5,721 nucleotides of DNA from Flavobacteriales bacterium UBA2798 (GTDB lineage Bacteria > Bacteroidota > Bacteroidia > Flavobacteriales_D > UBA2798). The position numbers were made by a program, and so were the translations under genes. The number at the start of each line of letters is the position of its first letter. Position 1 is the stretch's first letter. The stretch spans positions 37,260-42,980 of the forward strand of contig DEHO01000046.1 in assembly GCA_002351955.1 (NCBI GenBank), given 5' to 3'. The notes under the pieces were generated by a model. That model had not been told where the DNA came from, did not search any database, and was given only the letters and a program-made list of their open reading frames with translations. Positions 1 to 5,721 of this stretch are shown here, in pieces.

Positions 1-1
1 A

Positions 2-1369
2 TTCCGGGAAGATAGTCTGGGTTCATTCTGGTCTTCCTTCCACGATATTGCCATTCCTCTTGCCATTGTAATTGCTACCGCAGAGGTTGTTCTTGGTCTC
101 GCCGTTTTATTCGGTGGAAAATCAAAACTCACAACATGGACCCTTTTCGGTATGGCTTTGTTTTTTGCATGGCTTACCTGGTACACTGCCTCCTGTAATG
201 ATAATCACGCCACATTCCAGGCCGACAAAGCCGAACGCATGAAAACGGTGCAGGAACAATGCGGGGAGTGGTGGGATTACAAAGACGAAACACCGGATGC
301 CAGTTACCTGCCGGAAGAAGTAGAAGGAATTACAAACTGCAAAGCAAAATTCCTTGAAGTGGACACACTCAGTTTCGGACGCGAATGTGTAAACGATTGC
401 GGATGTTTTGGCGATGCACTGAAAGGCTCCATCGGAAGATCGCTCACTCCATGGGAGAGTTTTTATAAGGATATCACCTTGATGTTCTTCGTGCTGGTGT
501 TGCTGGTTCAGCAAAATAAAATCAAACTGAATACACTGAAAGATGATGTCGTACTTCTGCCTGCATCTTTATTGGCCATTGCCTTGTTTTCAGGTGGATT
601 GTTCTCCTGGTGGTTCCCCTTTTGGTTTACGCTTATCGGTATAATTATTTATTTACTGCTGAAACGCTATTTCATTACGAAACTTGGTCAGGACTGGACC
701 ATCGCAATTGGAATGATCATTTACTCTTTCACATTTACCTTCTATTGCTACACCTACCTACCCATTAAGGATTTTCGTCCTTACCAGATCGGAAATGATC
801 TGATGGTAGAGAAAACTGATATTCCGCCGGTATTGAAATTTGAATACGAGTTTAAAGTAATTGCCACCGGAGAAAAAGTATGGTTGGATGCTTTTCCTGA
901 GAATTATGAAGCTACCCATGAATACCTGACTAATAAAACTACTATTGTCGATCCGGGAAGAAATGCGGCTGCGCGTGATTTTAGTATGAGTCTGATTGAA
1001 ACCGGAGAAGACATTACCGATTCTGTTCTTAAGCTGGAAAATGTATTCTTTTTGGTGTGTTACGACTTAAGCAAAGCGGCTCCTGCTAAACTGAAAGCGA
1101 TGAATACCTTCGCTCAGGCAGCAATGGCCGAGGGGTATTATTTCTACCTGCTCACTTCAACACTACCGGATAAGGTGAATGCCATTCAGCAATCGGAGTC
1201 CTTGAATTTCACTGCCTGCTTATCCGATGAAAAAGTGTTAAAGACCATGATCCGCTCCAATCCAGGATTGATGTACCTCAAACGTGGAGTGGTAACCGAC
1301 ATGTGGCCGGGAACTGCATTGCCGGATTATGAATCTTTCAAAAGCAATAATTACAACGAGAGCAGGTGA
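2..1369 (+). CDS. DoxX/MauE-like membrane protein with C-terminal thioredoxin-like domain (5' truncated)
   Basis: The frame is open from the left edge; 455 residues are visible and the true start lies upstream. An ATG at 152 exists, but it falls inside a hydrophobic helix, so it is not the start. Numbering from the edge, membrane segments lie near residues 17-37, 45-62, 156-170, 182-200, 203-220 and 231-250. The DoxX/MauE hallmark is CGCFGD at 133-138, followed by LTPWESFYKD at 148-157. A second motif, LPIKDFRPY, lies at 253-261. The soluble tail (about 345-440) has a thioredoxin-like pattern: the strand FFLVCYDL, then LKTMIRSNPG and LKRGVV. It has no CXXC, so thiol redox activity of that domain is doubtful. 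The loop between helices, residues 63-130, is long and carries extra cysteines (65, 87, 113, 129). The family assignment comes from recalled motifs. The biochemical role is unknown; a redox or membrane-quality function is only inference. The stop overlaps the next gene's GTG start by 4 bases. Confidence 0.82.
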   Translation, partial: FREDSLGSFWSSFHDIAIPLAIVIATAEVVLGLAVLFGGKSKLTTWTLFGMALFFAWLTWYTASCNDNHATFQADKAERMKTVQEQCGEWWDYKDETPDASYLPEEVEGITNCKAKFLEVDTLSFGRECVNDCGCFGDALKGSIGRSLTPWESFYKDITLMFFVLVLLVQQNKIKLNTLKDDVVLLPASLLAIALFSGGLFSWWFPFWFTLIGIIIYLLLKRYFITKLGQDWTIAIGMIIYSFTFTFYCYTYLPIKDFRPYQIGNDLMVEKTDIPPVLKFEYEFKVIATGEKVWLDAFPENYEATHEYLTNKTTIVDPGRNAAARDFSMSLIETGEDITDSVLKLENVFFLVCYDLSKAAPAKLKAMNTFAQAAMAEGYYFYLLTSTLPDKVNAIQQSESLNFTACLSDEKVLKTMIRSNPGLMYLKRGVVTDMWPGTALPDYESFKSNNYNESR

Positions 1370-2682
1370 TTCGATTTATCATAAAAAAGCTGATGTATGG
1401 TTTCCTCGTTTTATTCGGGGTTATCACCGTCATCTTTTTTCTTTTCCATACCAAACCCGGCGATCCAGCACGGATGTTGGGTGGACAGAATGTAAATGAA
1501 GAAATCATCAACAGTATCCGTCGTGACCTGGGGCTTGATTTGCCATTGTACAAACAATACCTGCTTTACCTGAATGATCTTTCGCCGATCTCCCTGCATA
1601 GCGATAATCCTGATTCGCATATTCATTGGGACGAAGAGAAATATTCCGGTTCACGTTTGTTTTCTGTTGGTGGAGATCGTTTGTTATCCATTAAACTGCC
1701 GCATTTCCGTCGCAGTTACCGTTCCAAACAAAAGGTTGCCGATATCATCATGGAATCGCTTCCGGGTACCATCGTGCTTGCACTTTCTGCAATGGTGTTC
1801 GCAACGATGATTGGTATTTTCCTCGGCATTTTTTCTGCGCTCAATAAGGGAAGTTTCTTCGATAGTTTTGCACTTGTTGTTGCTGTGCTGGGTATGTCCG
1901 GTCCTTCGCATTTTATGGCTATTATCATTGCATGGATCGGAGGTTTTCTCTGGTATGAGACTACCTGGTTGCCGCAATTGCCTATGTATTTTATGTTGCT
2001 GGGCTTACTGGTTGGTGCTGCGTTTAACCGCTATCATACCAAGAATAAAATATCCCGAAAGTTCTCGTACCAGTTTCTTTTCGAATCCGGATTAAAAGGT
2101 TTTGGAGTTGGTGTATTGGGATGGGCACTGGGCCTGGGTATTAACGGCATTATGGGATACGAATTCCTTCCGCTTATCGATGCTTATTTTCCGCTTCCCG
2201 GAACTGAACTGGAAACAACAGGATCGCTCTATGAAGTGGATAATCTCACAGGTGAAGAATACCTCAAACTAAGCAATCTTATCCTCCCGGCTTTCACATT
2301 GGGAATTCGTCCTTTGGCTATCGTACTTCAGCTTACACGCAGTTCAATGCTGGATGTGATGTCGCAGGATTATATCCGCACAGCAACGGCAAAAGGTTTA
2401 TCGAAATACACAGTGGTGGTTAAACATTCGCTCAAAAATGCTTTGAATCCTGTGATTACTGCCATCTCCGGATGGTTTGCTTCTTTGCTTGCAGGGGCTG
2501 TCTTTGTGGAGAATATTTTCAACTGGAACGGAATCGGAAAAAAGGTATTCGATTCGGTGGTGAACGATGATTTTCCTGTAGTGGTAGGTAGCGTTTTAAT
2601 TATTGCAACCATGTTTGTGGTGATCAATATTCTGGTCGATATCATTTACGGTATCCTCGATCCACGCATCCGAATAAGATGA
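1366..2682 (+). CDS. OppB/DppB-type ABC transporter permease
   Basis: This is an inner-membrane subunit of a binding-protein-dependent ABC importer of the peptide/nickel class, 438 residues against about 300-350 for typical members. The GTG start at 1366 overlaps the upstream stop (GTGA) and gives the family N-terminus: basic residues, TM1 at about 9-27, then KPGDPARMLGG at 30-40 and LGLDLPLYKQYL at 55-66. The core permease domain begins near 122 with the ADIIMESLPGTIVLAL-like stretch. The cytoplasmic EAA loop that contacts the ATPase is at about 335-362 (DYIRTATAKGLS, then HSLKNALNPV). It is followed by SGWFASLLAGAVFVENIF and a last helix at about 404-429, ending LDPRIRIR. Two regions are longer than the usual fold: about 75-118 (hydrophilic) and about 200-275 (two added hydrophobic helices). 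No partner permease, ATPase or binding protein is visible here. The substrate is unknown; oligopeptide is the default guess. The stop overlaps tpiA by 4 bases. Confidence 0.9.
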   Translation: MIRFIIKKLMYGFLVLFGVITVIFFLFHTKPGDPARMLGGQNVNEEIINSIRRDLGLDLPLYKQYLLYLNDLSPISLHSDNPDSHIHWDEEKYSGSRLFSVGGDRLLSIKLPHFRRSYRSKQKVADIIMESLPGTIVLALSAMVFATMIGIFLGIFSALNKGSFFDSFALVVAVLGMSGPSHFMAIIIAWIGGFLWYETTWLPQLPMYFMLLGLLVGAAFNRYHTKNKISRKFSYQFLFESGLKGFGVGVLGWALGLGINGIMGYEFLPLIDAYFPLPGTELETTGSLYEVDNLTGEEYLKLSNLILPAFTLGIRPLAIVLQLTRSSMLDVMSQDYIRTATAKGLSKYTVVVKHSLKNALNPVITAISGWFASLLAGAVFVENIFNWNGIGKKVFDSVVNDDFPVVVGSVLIIATMFVVINILVDIIYGILDPRIRIR

Positions 2683-3440
2683 TGAAAAGAAAAAAAATTG
2701 TTGCAGGTAACTGGAAAATGAACCACAGTTACCACGAAGCTCTTGCTGTTTTTGCGCAATTGCTCGAACACAAGGAAGAATTTCCTGCCAATGCAGAAGT
2801 GATCATTTGTCCGCCTGCATTGTACCTCCGCGAATTCGCTAAAAAAGCGGGTAACCATGTCGCGCTGGGTGCACAGAATTGTCACTTCGAAGTTGAAGGC
2901 GCATTTACAGGTGAGATTTCAGCTGAAATGATCAAGTCGGTGGGTGCACGTTATTGCATTCTCGGTCATTCCGAACGGCGATCGATGTTTGCTGAAACTG
3001 ATGAAATTGTTTCCCGCAAATTGCGCCATGCGCTTACCGTTTCGCTGAATGTGATTTTATGCTGCGGAGAATCGCTCGAAGTGCGTGAGGATGATAATCA
3101 TTTTGCCTGGGTACAGCAACAACTGAACATCGCGCTCGATGGATTATCTCCTGAACAAATGCAGAAAGTGGTCATTGCATACGAACCGGTTTGGGCCATT
3201 GGTACTGGACTGACAGCAAGCCGCGATCAGGCGCAGGAAATGCATGCGTTTATTCGTCGTTATATTGCCGAACGGTTTAACGAGGAAACTGCAAACACAA
3301 CACGCATTCTTTATGGCGGAAGTTGCAATGCCGAAAACGCGCCCTTGCTGTTCTCTTGTCCGGATGTGGATGGGGGACTCATCGGTGGTGCTTCGCTTAA
3401 GTTATCCACATTCCTTCCCATCATTCTGGCTGCACGATGA
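2679..3440 (+). CDS. tpiA: Triosephosphate isomerase
   Basis: TpiA interconverts dihydroxyacetone phosphate and glyceraldehyde 3-phosphate in glycolysis and gluconeogenesis, as a cytosolic dimer. The 253-residue length matches the single TIM-barrel family. All key sites are visible: the substrate-binding Asn11 and Lys13 in AGNWKMN (9-15), the electrophile His97 in GHSERR (96-101), and the catalytic base Glu169 in AYEPVWAIGTG (167-177), whose AIGTG part is the mobile loop 6. Phosphate-binding YGGS lies at 212-215 and GGASL at 236-240. CCGES (128-132) is the conserved Cys-Gly-Glu turn. The enzyme should be active. The start is ambiguous: tandem ATG codons at 2679 and 2682 both fit. The first overlaps the permease stop as ATGA, and the second leaves a one-base overlap and gives MKRKKIVAGNWK. 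The 3' end overlaps prmA by 4 bases. Confidence 0.98.
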   Translation: MMKRKKIVAGNWKMNHSYHEALAVFAQLLEHKEEFPANAEVIICPPALYLREFAKKAGNHVALGAQNCHFEVEGAFTGEISAEMIKSVGARYCILGHSERRSMFAETDEIVSRKLRHALTVSLNVILCCGESLEVREDDNHFAWVQQQLNIALDGLSPEQMQKVVIAYEPVWAIGTGLTASRDQAQEMHAFIRRYIAERFNEETANTTRILYGGSCNAENAPLLFSCPDVDGGLIGGASLKLSTFLPIILAAR

Positions 3441-4273
3441 GCGATTACATCGAACTCTCACTGAAAATACAACCTCTGCTTCCGGGTAGGGAAATTCTGG
3501 TGTACGAATTGGGAGAAGCCGGAGCCGAAAGTTTTGAGGAAACACCAGATGGTTTGTTGGCCTATTTCAGAGATTCGCAATTTGAAGAATCATCCATTCA
3601 ATCTTGTTTTGCTAATTACAGCGATCAGTTTTCAGTTGTGTTTTCTCACCGGAAAATCGCGCAGCAAAACTGGAATGCCGAATGGGAATCCGGATTTCAA
3701 CCAATTGTTGTAAACGAACGTTGCCGGATACGGGCTCCATTTCATTCTGCAGATCCTGCATTTGCAGATGAGCTGATCATTCAACCCCAAATGAGTTTTG
3801 GTACCGGTCACCACGAAACCACCTGGCTCATGGCGAATCGCATGTACCAACTCGATCTTCAGGGCAAATCCCTGCTTGATATGGGATGCGGAACAGGGGT
3901 ACTTGCCATTCTTGCTGCCAAGCGCGGTGCTGCACCAATTTCGGCTATTGACATCGATGAATGGTCGTACCTGAATACCCTCGAAAATCTCGAACTGAAC
4001 GGAGTAGAAGGTGTTTTTGTTGAAAAAGGAGAAGCCGCATTATTGGATGGCCGTCGCTTTCAGGTTATATTAGCAAACATCAACCGGAATGTATTGCTCG
4101 CCGATCTTCCCGTTTATGCCAAATGCCTGGAGAAGGGCGGACAATTACTGCTGAGTGGTTTCTTTATCAGCGATGTAGAAACACTCAAAGCGTCTGCACA
4201 TCAACAAGGCCTGGTTTTTGAAGGGATGGATGAGCGTAACAACTGGGCGGTGCTCGAATTCAAAAAGGACTGA
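3437..4273 (+). CDS. prmA: Ribosomal protein L11 methyltransferase
   Basis: PrmA uses S-adenosylmethionine to methylate ribosomal protein L11 in the cytosol; in studied bacteria the loss is tolerated. The protein has 278 residues, slightly shorter than the roughly 290 of E. coli PrmA. The N-terminal L11-recognition domain is about 1-65, and a linker leads to QNWNAEWE (77-84), which is characteristic of the family. Next come PQMSFGTGHHETT (117-129), containing the PrmA signature GTGxHxTT, and the SAM-binding motif I LLDMGCGTG (146-154). The acidic ribose-binding strand AIDIDEW follows at 170-176. LANINRNVL (212-220) occupies the position of the catalytic-face motif IV. The sequence ends in the usual barrel strands (WAVLEF). 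The ATG at 3437 overlaps the tpiA stop as ATGA and has no clear ribosome-binding site, which fits coupled translation. The tpiA-prmA order is one I associate with Bacteroidota genomes. Confidence 0.96.
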   Translation: MSDYIELSLKIQPLLPGREILVYELGEAGAESFEETPDGLLAYFRDSQFEESSIQSCFANYSDQFSVVFSHRKIAQQNWNAEWESGFQPIVVNERCRIRAPFHSADPAFADELIIQPQMSFGTGHHETTWLMANRMYQLDLQGKSLLDMGCGTGVLAILAAKRGAAPISAIDIDEWSYLNTLENLELNGVEGVFVEKGEAALLDGRRFQVILANINRNVLLADLPVYAKCLEKGGQLLLSGFFISDVETLKASAHQQGLVFEGMDERNNWAVLEFKKD

Positions 4274-4274
4274 T

Positions 4275-4340
4275 ATGCTTACTAGGAGGAGTTTAGTTTT
4301 CACACTTATTTTGCTGTGTGGATCATCGGCGATTTTCGCT
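4275..4340 (+). other. Sec-type signal peptide of the exported protein
   Basis: Residues 1-22 have a basic n-region with Arg4 and Arg5, a hydrophobic core from Leu7 to Leu14, and a likely signal peptidase I cut after Ala22 (IFA, then QTQ). An Ala-Gln junction of this kind is common in exported Bacteroidota proteins. Cys15 is preceded by Leu-Leu, not by a small residue, so it is not a lipobox. The signal also supports the choice of ATG 4275 as the start. Confidence 0.8.
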
Positions 4341-5721
4341 CAAACACAATTTACCCCAAGTCCCGATAAATTTTTATCGCAACTCAAGGATTATCTCGGT
4401 CAGTACGATAAGCGTATGGCCAAAGATTTCATGGACGAGTTTGAAAAGGATTTCAAAAAAATGAACGGCACGATGCAGTCGGAAGCTTACGATATGGCAA
4501 ACATCCTAAGTGCACGACAGGCAAAACCCTATCCTGAATTTTATGGGTATTTCGCAGGACTGCAATACATGTACCGGAACAATCAGTTCAGCACAATTTA
4601 TCCATCCTGGCGTGCAGTCATTGAAAAAACTATGCTGGCCAAGGATAAAAAACAACTGCCGGATTTTCTTCTTTTTTCCTATCAGTTTTATACCGACGGT
4701 TCCATTTACAAAACGCAATCCACCAACTGGAAAGCCACCAATGCTTTTTATACCTACGATTACGATAATGCACCGAAACTGATTTTTGAAAAGACCGATA
4801 TCCGCGGTTTTGCTAAAGGAGACAGCTCTGTCATTTATGAAACCTCCGGAATTTTGTACCCACTCAAGGAAAAATTCGACGGTAAAGGAGGAATCATCAC
4901 TTATGAGCGGGCTGGATTATTGCGTTCAGAAACATTTGCTGAATTGAAGCGCTACGATATCAATTTGAAATCACAGGGCTTCGATGTGGATACGGTTACC
5001 TTTCACACTACCTACTTTAAGAATCCGCTATCAGGTAGACTGATTGAAAAGATCACAACCACACCCAAACCCAGTCTGGCCAATTACCCGCAGTTTCAAT
5101 CGTTCAGTAAACGCCTTTTCATCAAAAACATTTTTCCAAGTATCGATTACGAAGGCGGATTTATGTTGCACGGTGCTAATCTTCGTGCCTTTGGTACGGG
5201 TGCAGAACCTGCGCGACTGATCATTTACAGAAACGGGAAAGTATTTATGCGCTCTGCTTCACTTGCGTATACTATAAAAACAGAAACGATCGATGCGGAG
5301 TTTGCATCCATCGTAATTTACATTGAAAAAGATTCCATTTCACATCCCGGATTGCGGATGAAATACACCAAGACCGATAATCAGTTTATCCTTTCCCGGG
5401 GAACAACCGGTTTGTCGCAGTCGCCTTTCTTTGATACCTACCACAAACTCGAACTGCGCGTAGGAGCTTTGTATTATAAATTGGGGGACCCAACCATTGA
5501 GTTCGGACCAACATTGGGTTCACTGGAAACCGAATGTGTATTTGAATCCACACAGTATTTCAGTAAAGAGCAATTCAACAAAATCAGAGGGATTGATGCA
5601 AAACATCCGATGGATTACATCGAGCAGTATGCTGTTCGTAAAGACACCGTACTGATTAATGTGGATGAAGTAGCTTCCTATTGGGGAAAACCCACAGAAC
5701 AGATCATGGGTATCATTGGTC
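4275..5721 (+). CDS. Large exported protein of unknown function (3' truncated)
   Basis: The frame is open from an ATG one base after the prmA stop to the right edge, showing 482 residues with no stop. AAGGA at 4265-4269, five bases before the ATG, is a plausible ribosome-binding site. Residues 1-22 are a signal peptide. About 30-122 looks helical, rich in Lys, Asp, Met and aromatic residues. From about 128 on the sequence is strand-like. Possibly conserved motifs are GKGGIITYERAGL (203-215), YEGGF (292-296), DSISHP (353-358), SPFFDTYHKLEL (383-394) and an HPMDYIEQY stretch at 444-452. I do not recognise a named domain or a catalytic signature. From memory the pattern resembles very long (well over 1000 residues) secreted Bacteroidota proteins of unknown function, but I cannot verify this. 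No transmembrane helix follows the signal peptide in the visible part, so a periplasmic or outer-membrane-associated location is inferred. Confidence 0.85.
   Translation, partial: MLTRRSLVFTLILLCGSSAIFAQTQFTPSPDKFLSQLKDYLGQYDKRMAKDFMDEFEKDFKKMNGTMQSEAYDMANILSARQAKPYPEFYGYFAGLQYMYRNNQFSTIYPSWRAVIEKTMLAKDKKQLPDFLLFSYQFYTDGSIYKTQSTNWKATNAFYTYDYDNAPKLIFEKTDIRGFAKGDSSVIYETSGILYPLKEKFDGKGGIITYERAGLLRSETFAELKRYDINLKSQGFDVDTVTFHTTYFKNPLSGRLIEKITTTPKPSLANYPQFQSFSKRLFIKNIFPSIDYEGGFMLHGANLRAFGTGAEPARLIIYRNGKVFMRSASLAYTIKTETIDAEFASIVIYIEKDSISHPGLRMKYTKTDNQFILSRGTTGLSQSPFFDTYHKLELRVGALYYKLGDPTIEFGPTLGSLETECVFESTQYFSKEQFNKIRGIDAKHPMDYIEQYAVRKDTVLINVDEVASYWGKPTEQIMGIIG

Noticed and set aside
152..154. ATG as the start of the DoxX-type gene
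   Set aside because: The same frame is open to the left edge and encodes typical membrane-helix sequence before this codon, so it is an internal methionine of a truncated gene.
122..514. Reverse-strand open frame opposite the DoxX-type gene, and similar reverse frames at 1684-1977, 2370-2645, 2646-2885, 3632-3850 and 4506-4718
   Set aside because: All lie opposite well-supported genes, have low-complexity or Cys/His/Phe-biased translations, and show no recognisable domain. They are shadows of the plus-strand coding frames.
2690..2697. Run of eight A near the tpiA start as a programmed slippage site
   Set aside because: It encodes the ordinary Lys-Lys before IVAGNWKMN, and the reading frame continues normally. 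There is no sign of an alternative frame in use.
4284..4289. AGGAGG, a perfect Shine-Dalgarno-like hexamer just after the ATG at 4275
   Set aside because: No start codon lies at a suitable distance downstream. It is simply the Arg4-Arg5 codons of the signal peptide n-region, and Bacteroidota rely little on such sites.
4317..4319. Cys15 in the signal peptide as a lipoprotein acylation site
   Set aside because: The preceding residues are Ile-Leu-Leu, and a lipobox needs a small residue just before the cysteine. The Ala22-Gln23 junction is a better processing site.
4364..4379. Perfect inverted repeat CGATAAA-TT-TTTATCG
   Set aside because: It lies inside coding sequence (Pro-Asp-Lys-Phe-Leu-Ser), is AT-rich with a two-base centre, and is isolated. 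It is too weak for a terminator and there is no evidence for an operator.
1..5721. Defence system, mobile element, CRISPR array, tRNA or riboswitch
   Set aside because: No direct repeats, terminal inverted repeats, transposase or nuclease motifs, or RNA gene signatures were seen, and coding frames leave no intergenic space.

Overview
The window is gene-dense and entirely coding on the plus strand. It looks like chromosomal DNA from a member of the Bacteroidota, probably Flavobacteriales-like. The evidence is moderate GC content, little use of Shine-Dalgarno sequences, the DoxX-family protein with a thioredoxin-like tail next to tpiA (a gene order I associate with this phylum), and a PrmA with the GTGHHETT motif. 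The genus cannot be fixed from the sequence alone.

Layout: (1) positions 1-1369, the 3' part of a DoxX/MauE-like membrane protein with a C-terminal thioredoxin-like domain, cut by the left edge; (2) 1366-2682, an OppB/DppB-type ABC transporter permease with two insertions; (3) 2679-3440, triosephosphate isomerase (tpiA); (4) 3437-4273, ribosomal protein L11 methyltransferase (prmA); (5) 4275 to the right edge, the N-terminal 482 residues of a large exported protein of unknown function, cut by the right edge.

The first three junctions are 4-base stop/start overlaps (GTGA, ATGA, ATGA) and the last has a single base between stop and start. There is no room for a promoter or terminator between genes, so the five are very probably one transcript with coupled translation. 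The operon's promoter and terminator lie outside the window. No non-coding stretch longer than one base remains once the edge-truncated genes are included.

Functionally the set is mixed: glycolysis (TpiA), modification of the translation machinery (PrmA), an inner-membrane peptide-type transporter subunit without its partners, a membrane protein of possible redox character, and an exported protein of unknown role. I see no RNA genes, mobile elements, CRISPR arrays or defence systems. The parts least explained by known families are the Cys-containing loop in the DoxX protein, the two insertions in the permease, and the exported protein at the right edge.
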